NCBI RefSeq assembly: GCF_020623625.1
Contig: NC_060203.1
Span: 1,488,001 to 1,552,000 of the forward strand
DNA from: Saccharomycodes ludwigii
Lineage: Eukaryota; Ascomycota; Saccharomycetes; Saccharomycodales; Saccharomycodaceae
Direction of reading: 5' to 3'
Length of the DNA: 64,000 nt
How positions within the stretch are numbered: position 1 is the stretch's first letter; each line of letters begins with the position of its first letter. Under the pieces are notes generated by a model that searched no databases, had not been told where the DNA came from, and worked only from the letters and a program-made list of their open reading frames with translations. Positions 42,439-53,614 of this stretch are shown piece after piece. Made by a program: the position numbers and the translations under genes.

Positions 42439-43971
42439 TCAATGTGTCCATATCCTAACTGTTTTATCCTTTCCTCCACTACAAACACGTTTACCATCTA
42501 CACTCCAATCAACCGTAAAAACCTCATCTTTATGTCCAGGTAAATCAACAGACAATTTTTTTGTCTTAACATCCCAAACCTTTAACGTAGTATCCTTAGA
42601 ACATGAAACTAGTAGTCTACAGTCAGAAGACCAAGAAACTTGATAAACTGGTGCAACGTGGCCCCTGAAAGTGGAAATAAACTTACCATCTCTACCATCC
42701 CATAATTTAATAGAATTATCAAAAGACGCACTTACAACATACCTACCATCTGGGGAAAATTGCACATGATTGACTAATTTTTGATGTCCCGTCATTCTTG
42801 TTATCGGTTTGTTTTGTTTCAACGGGTTCCACAAATACATAGTAAAATCATCACTGCAAGTAACCATATATTCTTCTAATTTACCATTTTTCTTTGCAAT
42901 TTTTTCAAAATTAATTAAAGCTCTTTTTCTTAGCTCTGTTTCACTAATTGATTTTTCGGATTTGTAGTCAAATCCACCAACTCTTAAAGCATAGTCAGTG
43001 CTTAATGATATATGGTTTATCCAATGTGCATGTGATTTTAGTATATTTATACATTTCCCTGTTTGACCCATATCCCAAGCCCTTATCGTTTTATCGTGAC
43101 TGCCACTATAAATAACATTACTACCGCTCCATCTAACACAAGACACAGAATTCGTGTGTCCACTTAGAGTATATAGACATGTTCTAGAGGTACAATCCCA
43201 AACTTTTAAAGTGCCATCTTTACTAGAACTAACTAGACGAGGTAATTCAGCTTCCTTAACTAAATGTAAAGGTTCCCAGCTCAACGCTGTAATCCATTTA
43301 CCGTGTCCTCTTAAGGCATCACCAAGCGGTTTCCCAGTATTCGCCTCCCATAACCTTATAGTGTTATCCATTGACCCAGTAGCAATAATTTTACCATCTG
43401 GGGAATATGAACAACATAAGACCCAATTACGATGTCCCGATAGAGTGACCATAGGAGTTTGTGTTTCGCAATCCCATATCCTGGCAGTGTTATCCCCTGC
43501 ACCGGTACACATTCTAGAACTCGTATTAGGAGCAAACGCGGAACATAAAATTGTAGAACCATGGCCCACAATGGCTGCAGAGCTTCTAGTTATGGGCTTA
43601 ACCTTGAAAACAGCCCTTGGCGTGTAAACTAACGTTATAAAATCTTCGGTAGTTTTATAACCAGGCTTTAAAATAGATGTATACAAGTTATCATTTATAT
43701 CAATTAATTTATTTTCTGGCTCGATATTACAACTGAAAGTGTATGGAACAGAATCATCATTGGTACCTTGCAAATTATTTAACAATTCCTCCAGTTGTTT
43801 CTCGGTGATATCTCCTGGGACTCTTAACGATCCACCAACACTTTCACCAGTATCGAATGCTTGAAATTTTATCAAAACATTTGGCAAATCTTTTGGGATT
43901 AAGTCAATTTCCTTAGGTTTTTGAGCTTCTTTTTTTTGCTTTTTAGATGGTGGTGGTAGTACGGTAGCCAT
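42439..43971 (-). CDS. RSA4: Rsa4, 60S ribosome assembly WD-repeat protein
   Basis: The product is 510 residues (S. cerevisiae 515). The N-terminal NLE/UBL domain (about 28-110, VLIKFQAFDTGESVGGSLRV) is the part that contacts the MIDAS domain of the AAA ATPase Rea1/Mdn1. It is followed by eight WD40 blades, many ending in W-D pairs (GAGDNTARIWDCE, GSHDKTIRAWDMG, SCSKDTTLKVWDV, GGKDKTVRIWTH). Rea1 pulling on Rsa4 releases it from pre-60S particles in the nucleus. The start is the first ATG; 37 A residues lie just before it. Confidence 0.95.
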   Translation of the reverse strand: MATVLPPPSKKQKKEAQKPKEIDLIPKDLPNVLIKFQAFDTGESVGGSLRVPGDITEKQLEELLNNLQGTNDDSVPYTFSCNIEPENKLIDINDNLYTSILKPGYKTTEDFITLVYTPRAVFKVKPITRSSAAIVGHGSTILCSAFAPNTSSRMCTGAGDNTARIWDCETQTPMVTLSGHRNWVLCCSYSPDGKIIATGSMDNTIRLWEANTGKPLGDALRGHGKWITALSWEPLHLVKEAELPRLVSSSKDGTLKVWDCTSRTCLYTLSGHTNSVSCVRWSGSNVIYSGSHDKTIRAWDMGQTGKCINILKSHAHWINHISLSTDYALRVGGFDYKSEKSISETELRKRALINFEKIAKKNGKLEEYMVTCSDDFTMYLWNPLKQNKPITRMTGHQKLVNHVQFSPDGRYVVSASFDNSIKLWDGRDGKFISTFRGHVAPVYQVSWSSDCRLLVSCSKDTTLKVWDVKTKKLSVDLPGHKDEVFTVDWSVDGKRVCSGGKDKTVRIWTH

Positions 43972-43972
43972 T

Positions 43973-44011
<39 letters not shown>

Positions 44012-44650
44012 ATGTAGCTATATCACTTATTGCTAAGTAAGTTTAATACATTATATTTAAGATATAAAATATATTTAAAACTTGATACTTATGATGAGTA
44101 AATTGTTTTAAAATCGAAAAAATAATGATATATATTAAAATGCTAATACCAAAAAAAAAAAAAAGAAAAAAAAAAGAAATGTGCAAAGCAAAAAAAAAAA
44201 ACCGTTGTTAATGAACGGATAAACACACAACCATTAAAATATTCGGACAGTGGATAGTCCGATTTCGGAATAGATAATCAAAACTTTCACTTTCAATCAA
44301 CAAAAGAAACATTTAAAACTTTCAAGAATGAGGAAATTTCATTTTTATCAACAGTGTTGTAAATTTATACTATTTTTAAATGATTATTAGCTATAATTTG
44401 CAAATTATGACTTATATACTTTCTTTTTTTTTCTTTTTTCTTTTTAATACAATTTACTCTTAAAATATGGAGAAAAGCACAATATAATTCTTATTATTAC
44501 AAATAAATCGGTTGAATAATGAACCTAAGTAAATAGTTAGTACAATTATATGTACGCATACGTACACAAACAAACATATATATATATATATATACGATAA
44601 AAAAAAAAGCAAAAAAAATAGCAAAATAGGTTTGAGCCTTACCTATATTT
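43972..44650. other. RSA4 promoter / SSK2 3' region
   Basis: Begins with a T37 tract (43974-44010), then AT-rich sequence with a CGG-motif cluster at 44243-44269 about 270 bp before the RSA4 ATG, and (TA)n near 44575-44594. No gene is seen. Confidence 0.6.
43974..44010 (-). repeat. A37 homopolymer directly before the RSA4 start codon
   Basis: A run of 37 T on the plus strand, read as A37 on the coding strand, ending two bases before the ATG. If included in the transcript, the 5' leader next to the start codon is pure poly-A. Confidence 0.9.
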
Positions 44651-47600
44651 TTATATGTTACTGTTGGACAGCGTATTACTATCTGTCCCAATAGAAGTCA
44701 TAGATGATGTGGAAGAAGAAGTATTCAATAAGCTTACCTCTGATTGTTCGTCAGTACCAAAAGCTAACATTCGAATTTCAACAATCCAAGGATGTAATAG
44801 CAGTTCTACCGCAGTTGCTCTCTTATCTGGATCTTGTAATAAAAACTTGGATAAAAAATTTATACCCAAGTCAGACATCTCTTTTCTTGTTGGTAATGGT
44901 GGAACATGACCGGCAGCAACATGATACATGATGGCCCACTCATTGTCTAAGTTGGACCAAGGTCTTCTTCCTGTCACCATTTCTAATATTACACATCCTA
45001 AAGACCATATATCATCTGATCCAAACCGGCCATGCTTTGCACCTGTAATATTCTCTGGAGCCATGTACATTGGTGTGCCCATCAAACTATTTAGATTACC
45101 ACCGCCTGCGGTATTTTTCTTAATATTTGTGGAATTCTTTGATTCAACCGGAGTATCACTCTTATTATTACCAACTGTTGCATTCTTGGTAATTAATTTA
45201 GCTGCACCAAAATCAACATACTTTATGACACCACTATAATCTAACAATATATTATCCGGTTTAATATCTCTGTGAACAACACCACTATGATGCAAGTATG
45301 CCAAGCCCTCTAACAATTGTAAAGAATAAACTTGTGTTATTGTTTCATCTTCAAACCGACCATGTTCCAATAGAGTTGCCAATGACCCACCTTCACAATA
45401 TTCCATGAAAATATTAACCTTATCACGATGAACTTCAACACCATAATATTGGACAATGTTAGGGTGGTTCAACAATTCCAAAACAGTCATCTCGTCCTTG
45501 ATTCTGGGGAATATCTTTTCCATACTTTTACTGTGCTGAACCTTGATCTGTTTAACAGCCAATATACCACCAGTGTCTAAATTAACAGCAGAAAAGACAT
45601 CGCCAAATGAACCACCACCAATAAATGATCTTTTTTGCCACCTAATAGAAACATTAGATAGAGACGAAGCCAGTTTGGCTAAATACAAATCCTCTCTATC
45701 CGTATCATCCAATACTTTACCAACTTTTGCCTTATGTTTTGTTTTCTTTGCAGTTCTTTTCTCAAGGTCGCGAATACTCTGCATACGGATCTGTGAATTA
45801 ACCGCCAATACTGCATCATCATCATACTCATCAATACTTACAGATCCACTCATTTTCTGTTGCTGAGACAACTTGGATTCTGCTAAAGCACGGGACCTTC
45901 CACCCATAATATCAAAATGGGAAATCAATAGCGACATACAACCAGAAATTTGTTGTTTTAAATCTGCAAAATCTTTAGAATCTAATGCTAATATATTATA
46001 ACCAGAGGTAACTTGCATCGCAAATTCCATCGCTAGGACCGACCATCTGAATGTTTTCAAATCAGTCGGATTACAATCATTCACAATAAATTTAATCCAA
46101 CTAATTGATAATTGAATCATTACCAATATTAACTCAGACCTATTTGTGTTGGTAATAGTACTCGTGTTTAGAAGGAGGAAGTTCCTGGCAAAATCCTTGC
46201 AAAACATATATCCACTATTTAGAATTTCCATACCAGGAAGTTTGTTTTCAACTTCAACAACGACCGAGGGATAAGAGGACAATAAAGAATACACCATTTT
46301 ATAAATAACTCTATTAATTCTTTTCAAAGTTATATCAATACTTTTGATGGAACAGGCTCTTTCCAAAAATTCAGCAGAGCTATCTAAAGTTTGCTCAAAT
46401 CTTTCTCTTTGGTAATCCATTGCATAACATGAACCTTGTGTTAAAAACAAAAGTCTATCATCAACTGAAGAGGATGCATTCGCAGGTTTTGACATAGATT
46501 TCGTGGAAATTGGTACACTATCGACCCCTTTAAAAAAAGCATTGAAAGGCAATTTAATTTCGGATACACATATTGGTTCAGATAAATTAACAACTCGACC
46601 CTTCCACAATAAAACTTCCTTTGGCGATATCACTATTAAATAACCTAAAGACTTTAGCTTCATTTCTAGTTCATACAACTCATTTTCTTCTCTTGCATAA
46701 TCATCAAAATAGTTGCTATTTCTATCACGATTATGAATGAAAACATTCTTAATAGTAGTATTATCAGCAAACCCAAAATCAATACCATTGGACTGTTGCT
46801 TTTGAGATATATCAGGAGCAACCTCACCAGCAAAATTGTTCACTGTTCTGGACGTTTTACCAGGATTTGAAGCAGCAGCAGAAAAACTTCTAGAGATATA
46901 ATCCGGCATCTCCATATGGTAATAGTAGGTACCATCAATAGCATATTGTTCCATGTACAAATCATTTTCATCGTCGACGTTAAAAATTTCTTCATTGATA
47001 ACGTTATAAATGTTTAAATTATTATTGACTTCCATTACAGGAACCAAGTCAGAACATATTTGGGAATTATTTAAAATTTCTAAAATATCTTCTTTAGAAC
47101 AGTTTATCAACTCACTACTACCAATTAAATAAACACCTTTATCATTTTCTAACTTACCACCGGTGTAAAATAAAACATGTCCGGAATCTTTTAATAAATC
47201 CAAAAAACTTGCCTTATTTTTAATTTGGTAAATACTCATATTACACACAGAGTTAGAGAAAACGTTAATAAATCTGTTTAATTTCCGCTTTATTGTACCC
47301 ACATTTTCTAAACACTCACTTAACCATTTTTCCACATCAGCTTGATTTTTAAAATTCGGTATCTCTGTCTGCAGTTCAATGATATAGTTGTGTAGCTTGG
47401 TCATAAACCTTAACGATAAGGTGGCAAATGCTCTTGCAACTTTCAAACCAGCTGTTTCGCTTAAAAATATGCCAATATTCTTTAGATTATCCCAATGCTT
47501 AATTAGCTCATCTGGCTCTTTAAAAGTTCTGAAAACACTTTTAGAACTATCAAATAATTTCAAATTTAATAATTTGAAAATGAATAATATCGCATCAATA

Positions 47601-49716
47601 ACAACATCATCAAAATCTTCATCGATTTGGAAAATATTTGTAAAATTTCTTTTGTATATCTCAATTGTATACTTAATTTGTGTGGCCAATTTCACATAAG
47701 TGCTCATATCGTCAATTATTTGGTCAATCATCATCATTGTTGGATTTTCCAATTTTTCAGCATAATCCAATCTAACCTTTATAACTTCTTTGATCAATTT
47801 GATAGGGAACCGTAACAAAACACTAATCTTAGCAAACATAAGCGGAAATCCCAATTCTTTTAATATGTTACCATATTTGACATAACATATCTTAGACTTG
47901 ATGATCCAAGGTGCATGTTTAAAAAAAATTTTTTTTTGGAAGATTAACTCAATATCTCTTTCGGTGACAATTTGATCGGCTAGAGATTTATTAATTTGAA
48001 ATTCAACCACTTCACAAATGGGTAAAAAGTTATGAGTTTCTGGGTCAAAATATTTACCTAGATCAGTATATTGACAAAGATTTAGAACCTCGTTGGTTAG
48101 ATTTTTATCCAAATTCACAATAAGGTTGAATGTAGCTAATCTTTGTTCAAATTGAAAACTTGCCGTAATAGGTTTTTCCTGTCGTAAATCACTAAGGTTG
48201 GGCCAATAGGAAGTGATTTGATAATATGTGTCTAAAAGGTCTTTAAGTTCATTAACAAAGTGGAATATGGGTTTATTATCAGCATTTTCAACTTTATATT
48301 GCATAATTTTATCTATAACTTCATCAGCAACAGTATTCTTTAAAATCTGCAAGGACTTTGTTTGTTCTTCAACAGTGTGCCCATTCATCCAAGCTTTCAA
48401 TTCAATCCATAAAGTGTCCTTAAAAGTAGTATTGCCATTAAATTTCTCTTTTAGTTTAGCTAATTTGGATTTTTCGTTGCGCACAATATCTCCCTTTAAA
48501 ACTTTGTACAACATCATTTGCCATTCTAATCTTTCTAAAACCCTAGGATTTTGACCAATAACAGACAACTCCAGTGAATCCTTCGAACATACTTCTCCCT
48601 TATCATTATCATTACTATTATTATCGTTATCGCTATCTTTAATCCACGATAATTTTTCTAGTAAAGATTTCTTATTAATTTGAAAATTTTCTAAAACTGG
48701 ATGATCAGTTTTGTCTTGATGAACTTTGGCATTCGGTAATACAAATTCAGCAGTAGATGTAGTAGATGATGAAAACGTCAAGGTATCATCATTATCAGGT
48801 GTCTGAAGACCACTTTTTGTGCGTGTTTCGATTTTTCTACTGTTGGTTGAATAAATATTATCATTTTGTTGATCAATATTATCATTTTTTGACAATGAAG
48901 TACTAAGTTCATTGGATTCGTGTTCATGCTCGTTATTTTCTTCAATATCTGAAGAGGAGGAATCATTAAAATCGTCAAAGCCAACACCATATATATTATC
49001 AATATCATCATTATATACATCGGCTAGACTTTCCAAATCATCATAATCATAATAACAACTACTATCATCATCTTGCAAGTCATCATAATCGTAATAACTA
49101 TCGTCATCGTCGTCGTCTTCGTTGTTATCATCATCATCATCATCATAATCATCACTGTATTCTTCTCCTACTTCAATACTGTTGCTATCGATATTATTAT
49201 TATTACTATTAGTATCTCCTTCCGTATTATCATGGCTCCCATTAATATACCCTCCTCCTTCAGTATCAAAAATAGATTTTTTAGCTTCAGTTAAAACTTC
49301 ACAAAGACTATTTGCTCTTGATTCTTCCCGTTTTTGTTCAAGGCTACTTTTTTCATAATTATGCAGGGTATCCATAGAAACAGAAGTACTACTAGTATTA
49401 TTGGCTTTCCGTAACAGTATACTATTTACTTTAGTGTTATTTGTGCCGTACTTCAGATTATACCTACCGCTGTTACTGGTTGGACTGGCATTAATTAGTG
49501 ATATGCTACTCTTCTTTAGTTTGTCTCCTCGTGACAGCAGTTGTTGACTTTTATGGTATTTTTTTGTTAATTTACTCCCATTATCATCCAGATTTGTGAC
49601 ATTTTTATTATTGCTATCTTTGCTTTTTTTTTTACTCTTGACTCGAATATTTTTTTTAATAATTGATGGATTATGAGCATTTTTAATAATTTCACTATTA
49701 CTCTTTTTACCTTTCC

Positions 49717-49752
<36 letters not shown>

Positions 49753-50800
49753 GATTACTATGATTATTATTAATTTTTGAGGTAAATGACCTAGAAGCAA
49801 AAGTGGCAGAAGTAGTAGCGGTAGCAGTGTTGCTGTTGTTATGAGTTGGACCATGAGGACGGGAATTGTGGTTAGAACGCATAAGACCATCCAAATTATT
49901 TAAGCTAATTCTTCTTGTATAATAATCATCGTTCTTATTTTTAGCGGCTGCCTTTCTCAACTTGGACAAGTAAATTTTTTCGTTTAAAGCGTACTCTTTT
50001 TGCATATGCAATGGTTTTTCATTAGAAAGATTATTGCTTGTTGTTAATGCTGATTGATGTTGATCCGAAGGTTTTGCAATAGGCAAACTAGTAATAGAAT
50101 TAGAAGTTATGTTTTTTAGAATATTTTCTGAAGTCACTTTAGGAATTTCGTTTGGAAGATCGTAGTAGTCTTCTCTAGATAAAGTAGATGAACTATGATC
50201 ACTGGTAAAGTTGTACCCTCCAGAAGCGCCTGCAGACAATTTTCTGTGTGTAGGATCATTATTTTGAGCAGTGTTTGGGCCGGAAATGGTTGAAAAACCT
50301 AAATTAAACCCACTTGAAACATGTGATGTCAAAATTGGTTTTCTTACCGGGGAAAATGCTTTAGGTGATAATAATGAGGTGGATGAAAGAGATGACGATC
50401 TAGATCTTGATTTTCTTTTATTATTTAAAGTACTTGATGTGATTATTGTTGTTGGAGTACTGTTATTGCTCATCATCATACTATGTAAAGAGGATGATGG
50501 TGGTGGCGGCTCCAGATTTAATAGAATCGGGTTATTTGTGCTAGAGTTATTGGTTAAGGAAGTGTCTACAAATAGTTCTTGTTTTTGAGGAGGTGAGGAG
50601 GTTGTAGTAGATGTACTATTATTAGTATTATTATTATTAGTATTATTATGAGTAGTAGAATTTATATTAGCACGTGTATTTAATATATCAGAATTGACAG
50701 CGCAGGTGGGAATATCATCGATATCATTTTGAATTTCTTTTACCGCCTTTGCATGTTTCAAAAGCAGATATTCCTGTGAATTATTGTTGTTATTAGGCAT
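44651..50800 (-). CDS. SSK2: Ssk2/Ssk22 MAP kinase kinase kinase of the HOG pathway
   Basis: The product is 2049 residues, against 1579 (Ssk2) and 1331 (Ssk22) in S. cerevisiae. The kinase domain (about 1720-2005) is complete: GGGSFGDVF glycine loop, AVKQIK lysine, HRDIKPDN catalytic loop, DFGAAK, GTPMYMAPE and SSDDIWSLGC-like DIWSLGC. The family's regulatory region with ERLEWQMMLYKVLKGDI near 760 precedes it. The first 650 residues are a low-complexity extension rich in Ser and Asn, with a strongly acidic patch (DDDDDDNNEDDDDDDSYYDY) near 560-600. In osmostress Ssk1 binds and activates this kinase, which then phosphorylates Pbs2. The one gene corresponds to both YNR031C and YCR073C. Confidence 0.95.
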
Positions 50801-50860
50801 CTAAACAAAAAAAAAAAAAAAAAAAAAAGAAAGAAAAGGGAAAAAAACAGTAAAGATGTG

Positions 50861-50891
<31 letters not shown>

Positions 50892-51559
50892 CTGTATTTA
50901 TTTTTTCTTCCTTGGTCTCTAGAATTGAATTTGTGTTGATTCAAACGGAATCGAATAACGGCTTTATTTTTACTTTGATCCTTTTTCTGTGTAAAGGTTA
51001 TTCTTTGAAGTATTTAATATAGTTGAATTATTTTTAATTAGTTTTATAAAATTAGGAAAGAAAAGGGAAAAGAGAAAAGAATTATTTATTTATGTTTCAA
51101 AAAATAAAAAAAGAAAGAACAAAAAAAAAAAAAATAAAAACCAAATTGAGATATTACCAAATAGAGTAATAATTACTCTTGTTCAAACGCCTTTTATTAT
51201 ATACACAGACATCCGGGTAACACATACAATGTACTTTATGAAAGAGTTACGGGTGCTTTTTTATATATTATTTATATATAATATATATATTGTCCAGATT
51301 GCTTTTACGGACATTATATCCTTTGACAGATAATCGGACACTATATATAAACAACACAAACAGTAATAAAAAAAAAAAGAAAAAAAAAAAGGAAAAAAAA
51401 AAAAAAACAAAAAGAAGTGGAAATGAATGTTAATTTTTAAAACATTAAATGCCCCATTCTTTATCAATGAAAATAACACCAATAAAACTAAACCAAATAA
51501 AATAAAATAATAAAACAACAATTACGAAAAAAAAAAACTTATAAGGATATATCAGTCAA
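50801..51559. other. Divergent promoter region, SSK2 / PPG1
   Basis: Contains (TA)n near 50860-50885, a Reb1-like CCGGGTAA at 51212-51219, CGG motifs at 51307-51313 and 51334-51338, and purine runs. An 86-codon minus-strand frame here is F-rich low complexity and is not called. Confidence 0.6.
51212..51219 (+). promoter_or_regulatory. Reb1-type site (CCGGGTAA)
   Basis: CCGGGTAA equals the core of the budding-yeast Reb1 general regulatory factor site, about 340 bp before PPG1 and 410 bp before SSK2, mid-way in a divergent promoter as is typical. Confidence 0.5.
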
Positions 51560-52777
51560 ATGTCGTTTGGTGGAACTTACGAATTAGACCATTGTTTGGA
51601 AATCTTGTATAAGGGTGAATTATTACCAGAAATAGTTATTGAGGGATTATGTTTTAAATTAAAAGAATTATTGATTAAGGAAAGCAACGTTGTACATGTA
51701 TCTACACCCATAACTGTTGTAGGTGATATACATGGTCAATTCCATGATTTGCTAGAGATATTTAATATTGGTGGTCGTTGTCCTGACACAAACTATTTGT
51801 TTTTAGGTGATTATGTTGACAGAGGTTTATACAGCTTAGAAACTATTACGTTACTTATAGTTTTAAAATTAAGGTATCCTAAAAGAATACATTTGATTAG
51901 AGGCAATCATGAATCTAGACAAATTACCCAGAGTTACGGATTTTACACTGAATGTTTGAATAAATATGGCGGAGACTCACAAGTTTGGAAAATTTTTACT
52001 GATTTGTTTGATTATTTGATCTTATCATGTATTATAGATAATGAAATTTTCTGTGTACATGGGGGACTGAGCCCAAATGTTCAGACCATTGACCAAATTA
52101 GAATTATAGACAGAATAAGGGAGATACCACACGATGGTGCCATGGCAGATCTAGTATGGAGTGATCCGGAGGAGGAAAATAATACCATAAGTACTAATAC
52201 TAACAATACAGTAAATCAAGATGAACATTTTCAAGTCAGTCCACGCGGTGCAGGGTACACTTTTGGGAAAAGTATTGTGGAGAAGTTTTGCCATTTGAAT
52301 AATATGAGTAGGATATATAGGGCCCATCAATTATGCAATGAGGGATATCAGATATATTTTCAAGGGTTGTTGACTACAGTATGGAGTGCTCCAAATTACT
52401 GTTATAGATGTGGTAACAAGGCCAGTATTTTAGAATTATATAATAAAGATGATTATTTTTTTAATGTGTTTGAAGAATCGCCTGAACGCACGATAATTAA
52501 TAATAATGGTAGAAATCAATTAATTAATCCAAGTTATTTTGATATAAATAAGAGCAGCGATGATATGGAGTGGTTTGAGGAAGAAACAGCAGATAATGAT
52601 GATAGCAATAATGGTATTAAACCCGCCAATAGCAATATAATAAACAATATAAATAACGGATTTAGTGGCTCCAATAGAAGAAATTTTATTGGAAATGATT
52701 ACTCAAAATATGACATATATTCAGATTCGTACCAAAGATTAAATGCTAGATCTAGACATGTAGATTATTTCCTATAA
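51560..52777 (+). CDS. PPG1: Ppg1, PP2A-like Ser/Thr phosphatase
   Basis: The product is 405 residues (S. cerevisiae 368). The phosphoesterase signature is intact: GDIHGQ (residue 55), GDYVDRG (83), GNHE (114), with later metal-binding HGG and the RAHQLCNEGY region. The first residues (FGGTYELDHCLEILYKGELL) match yeast Ppg1 better than other PP2A-like enzymes. An Asn/Thr-rich insert lies near 212-225 and a tail of about 95 residues ends in DYFL, the carboxy-methylation motif of PP2A-type enzymes. In yeast Ppg1 acts with the Far complex and affects glycogen and mitophagy. Matches YNR032W. Confidence 0.92.
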   Translation: MSFGGTYELDHCLEILYKGELLPEIVIEGLCFKLKELLIKESNVVHVSTPITVVGDIHGQFHDLLEIFNIGGRCPDTNYLFLGDYVDRGLYSLETITLLIVLKLRYPKRIHLIRGNHESRQITQSYGFYTECLNKYGGDSQVWKIFTDLFDYLILSCIIDNEIFCVHGGLSPNVQTIDQIRIIDRIREIPHDGAMADLVWSDPEEENNTISTNTNNTVNQDEHFQVSPRGAGYTFGKSIVEKFCHLNNMSRIYRAHQLCNEGYQIYFQGLLTTVWSAPNYCYRCGNKASILELYNKDDYFFNVFEESPERTIINNNGRNQLINPSYFDINKSSDDMEWFEEETADNDDSNNGIKPANSNIINNINNGFSGSNRRNFIGNDYSKYDIYSDSYQRLNARSRHVDYFL

Positions 52778-52836
52778 CTTCCCTCCTTCTCGTTAATATT
52801 TAAAGGTGTTATTTAATATATCAGTATATTTATATA

Positions 52837-52838
<2 letters not shown>

Positions 52839-52882
<44 letters not shown>
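52839..52882. repeat. (TA)n microsatellite between PPG1 and HUB1
   Basis: About 22 TA units in the 123 bp convergent 3' spacer. Confidence 0.9.
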
Positions 52883-52885
<3 letters not shown>

Positions 52886-52900
52886 ATATAGCACATAAAT

Positions 52901-53149
52901 CTAGTTGTAATATAATTCTAGGTATGTACCATCATGTATTTCATAATCTTCTAAAGTTATGTGATTTTTTAGAGCAGTGTTCCCCTTAATTAATTTCAAT
53001 TTATTATAGTTGGTGGTATCAGCATTAACAGTAGTATTACTTGATAATTGTACGCTCAGTACTTTTTTTAAATCTAGTATAGTATCATCCCCTAGACATT
53101 TTACTTTTACCTTTTTGCCCAACCGATCATCTACTATAACTTCTATCAT
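52901..53149 (-). CDS. HUB1: Hub1, ubiquitin-like splicing modifier
   Basis: The product is 82 residues (S. cerevisiae 73). [20 protein letters not shown] and the C-terminal [19 protein letters not shown] leave no doubt. Hub1 binds Snu66 and Prp38 HIND motifs non-covalently and tunes alternative 5' splice-site use. The HIND-contact Asp22 is kept. Unlike most Hub1 proteins the loop after the helix carries about nine extra Asn/Thr-rich residues ([14 protein letters not shown]), and the last residue after the double Tyr is Asn instead of Leu. It converges on PPG1 with 123 bp between them, as YNR032C-A does. Confidence 0.95.
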   Translation of the reverse strand: MIEVIVDDRLGKKVKVKCLGDDTILDLKKVLSVQLSSNTTVNADTTNYNKLKLIKGNTALKNHITLEDYEIHDGTYLELYYN

Positions 53150-53614
53150 TGAGTTTGTAACAGGGTTTTGGTCTACTCTGATTTTTTTCGGTTATTATTT
53201 GTGGTTATTTTTTTATTTTAAATTTATAAAAAAAGTTTTATAAGGCTGAGTTGTCTTGGAGTGTTTGCTGGGATCACCAAATAAAACTTTTCTTTTTTAG
53301 TTTCCATTCTGCATGGGTTTCTACCCCCACATTGTTTTTTTTTTTTTTACAATATTTGAAAGAAAAAAAAAAAAAAAAAAAAAAATTAGATGAATGAATT
53401 AAGCACTAATTTTTATTAACAGTATATAAACCCATTACATGTTTTTATTATTTCTTTCTATTTCCTTCTCTTCTCCTATATCCCTTTCATTTCATCCCCT
53501 CCCCTCCCCTTTTTTTTTGAGCTAACGTTATTCATAGTGTTAATATCACCATTGGCTTTATTCATCCAATACACCCCCATCATCACCATTAATAACCATA
53601 TAAAATACAGATAG
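53150..53614. other. HUB1 / ABZ1 divergent promoter region
   Basis: AT-rich with an A23 run near 53363-53385 and a pyrimidine-rich stretch at 53450-53520. No gene is seen. Confidence 0.6.
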
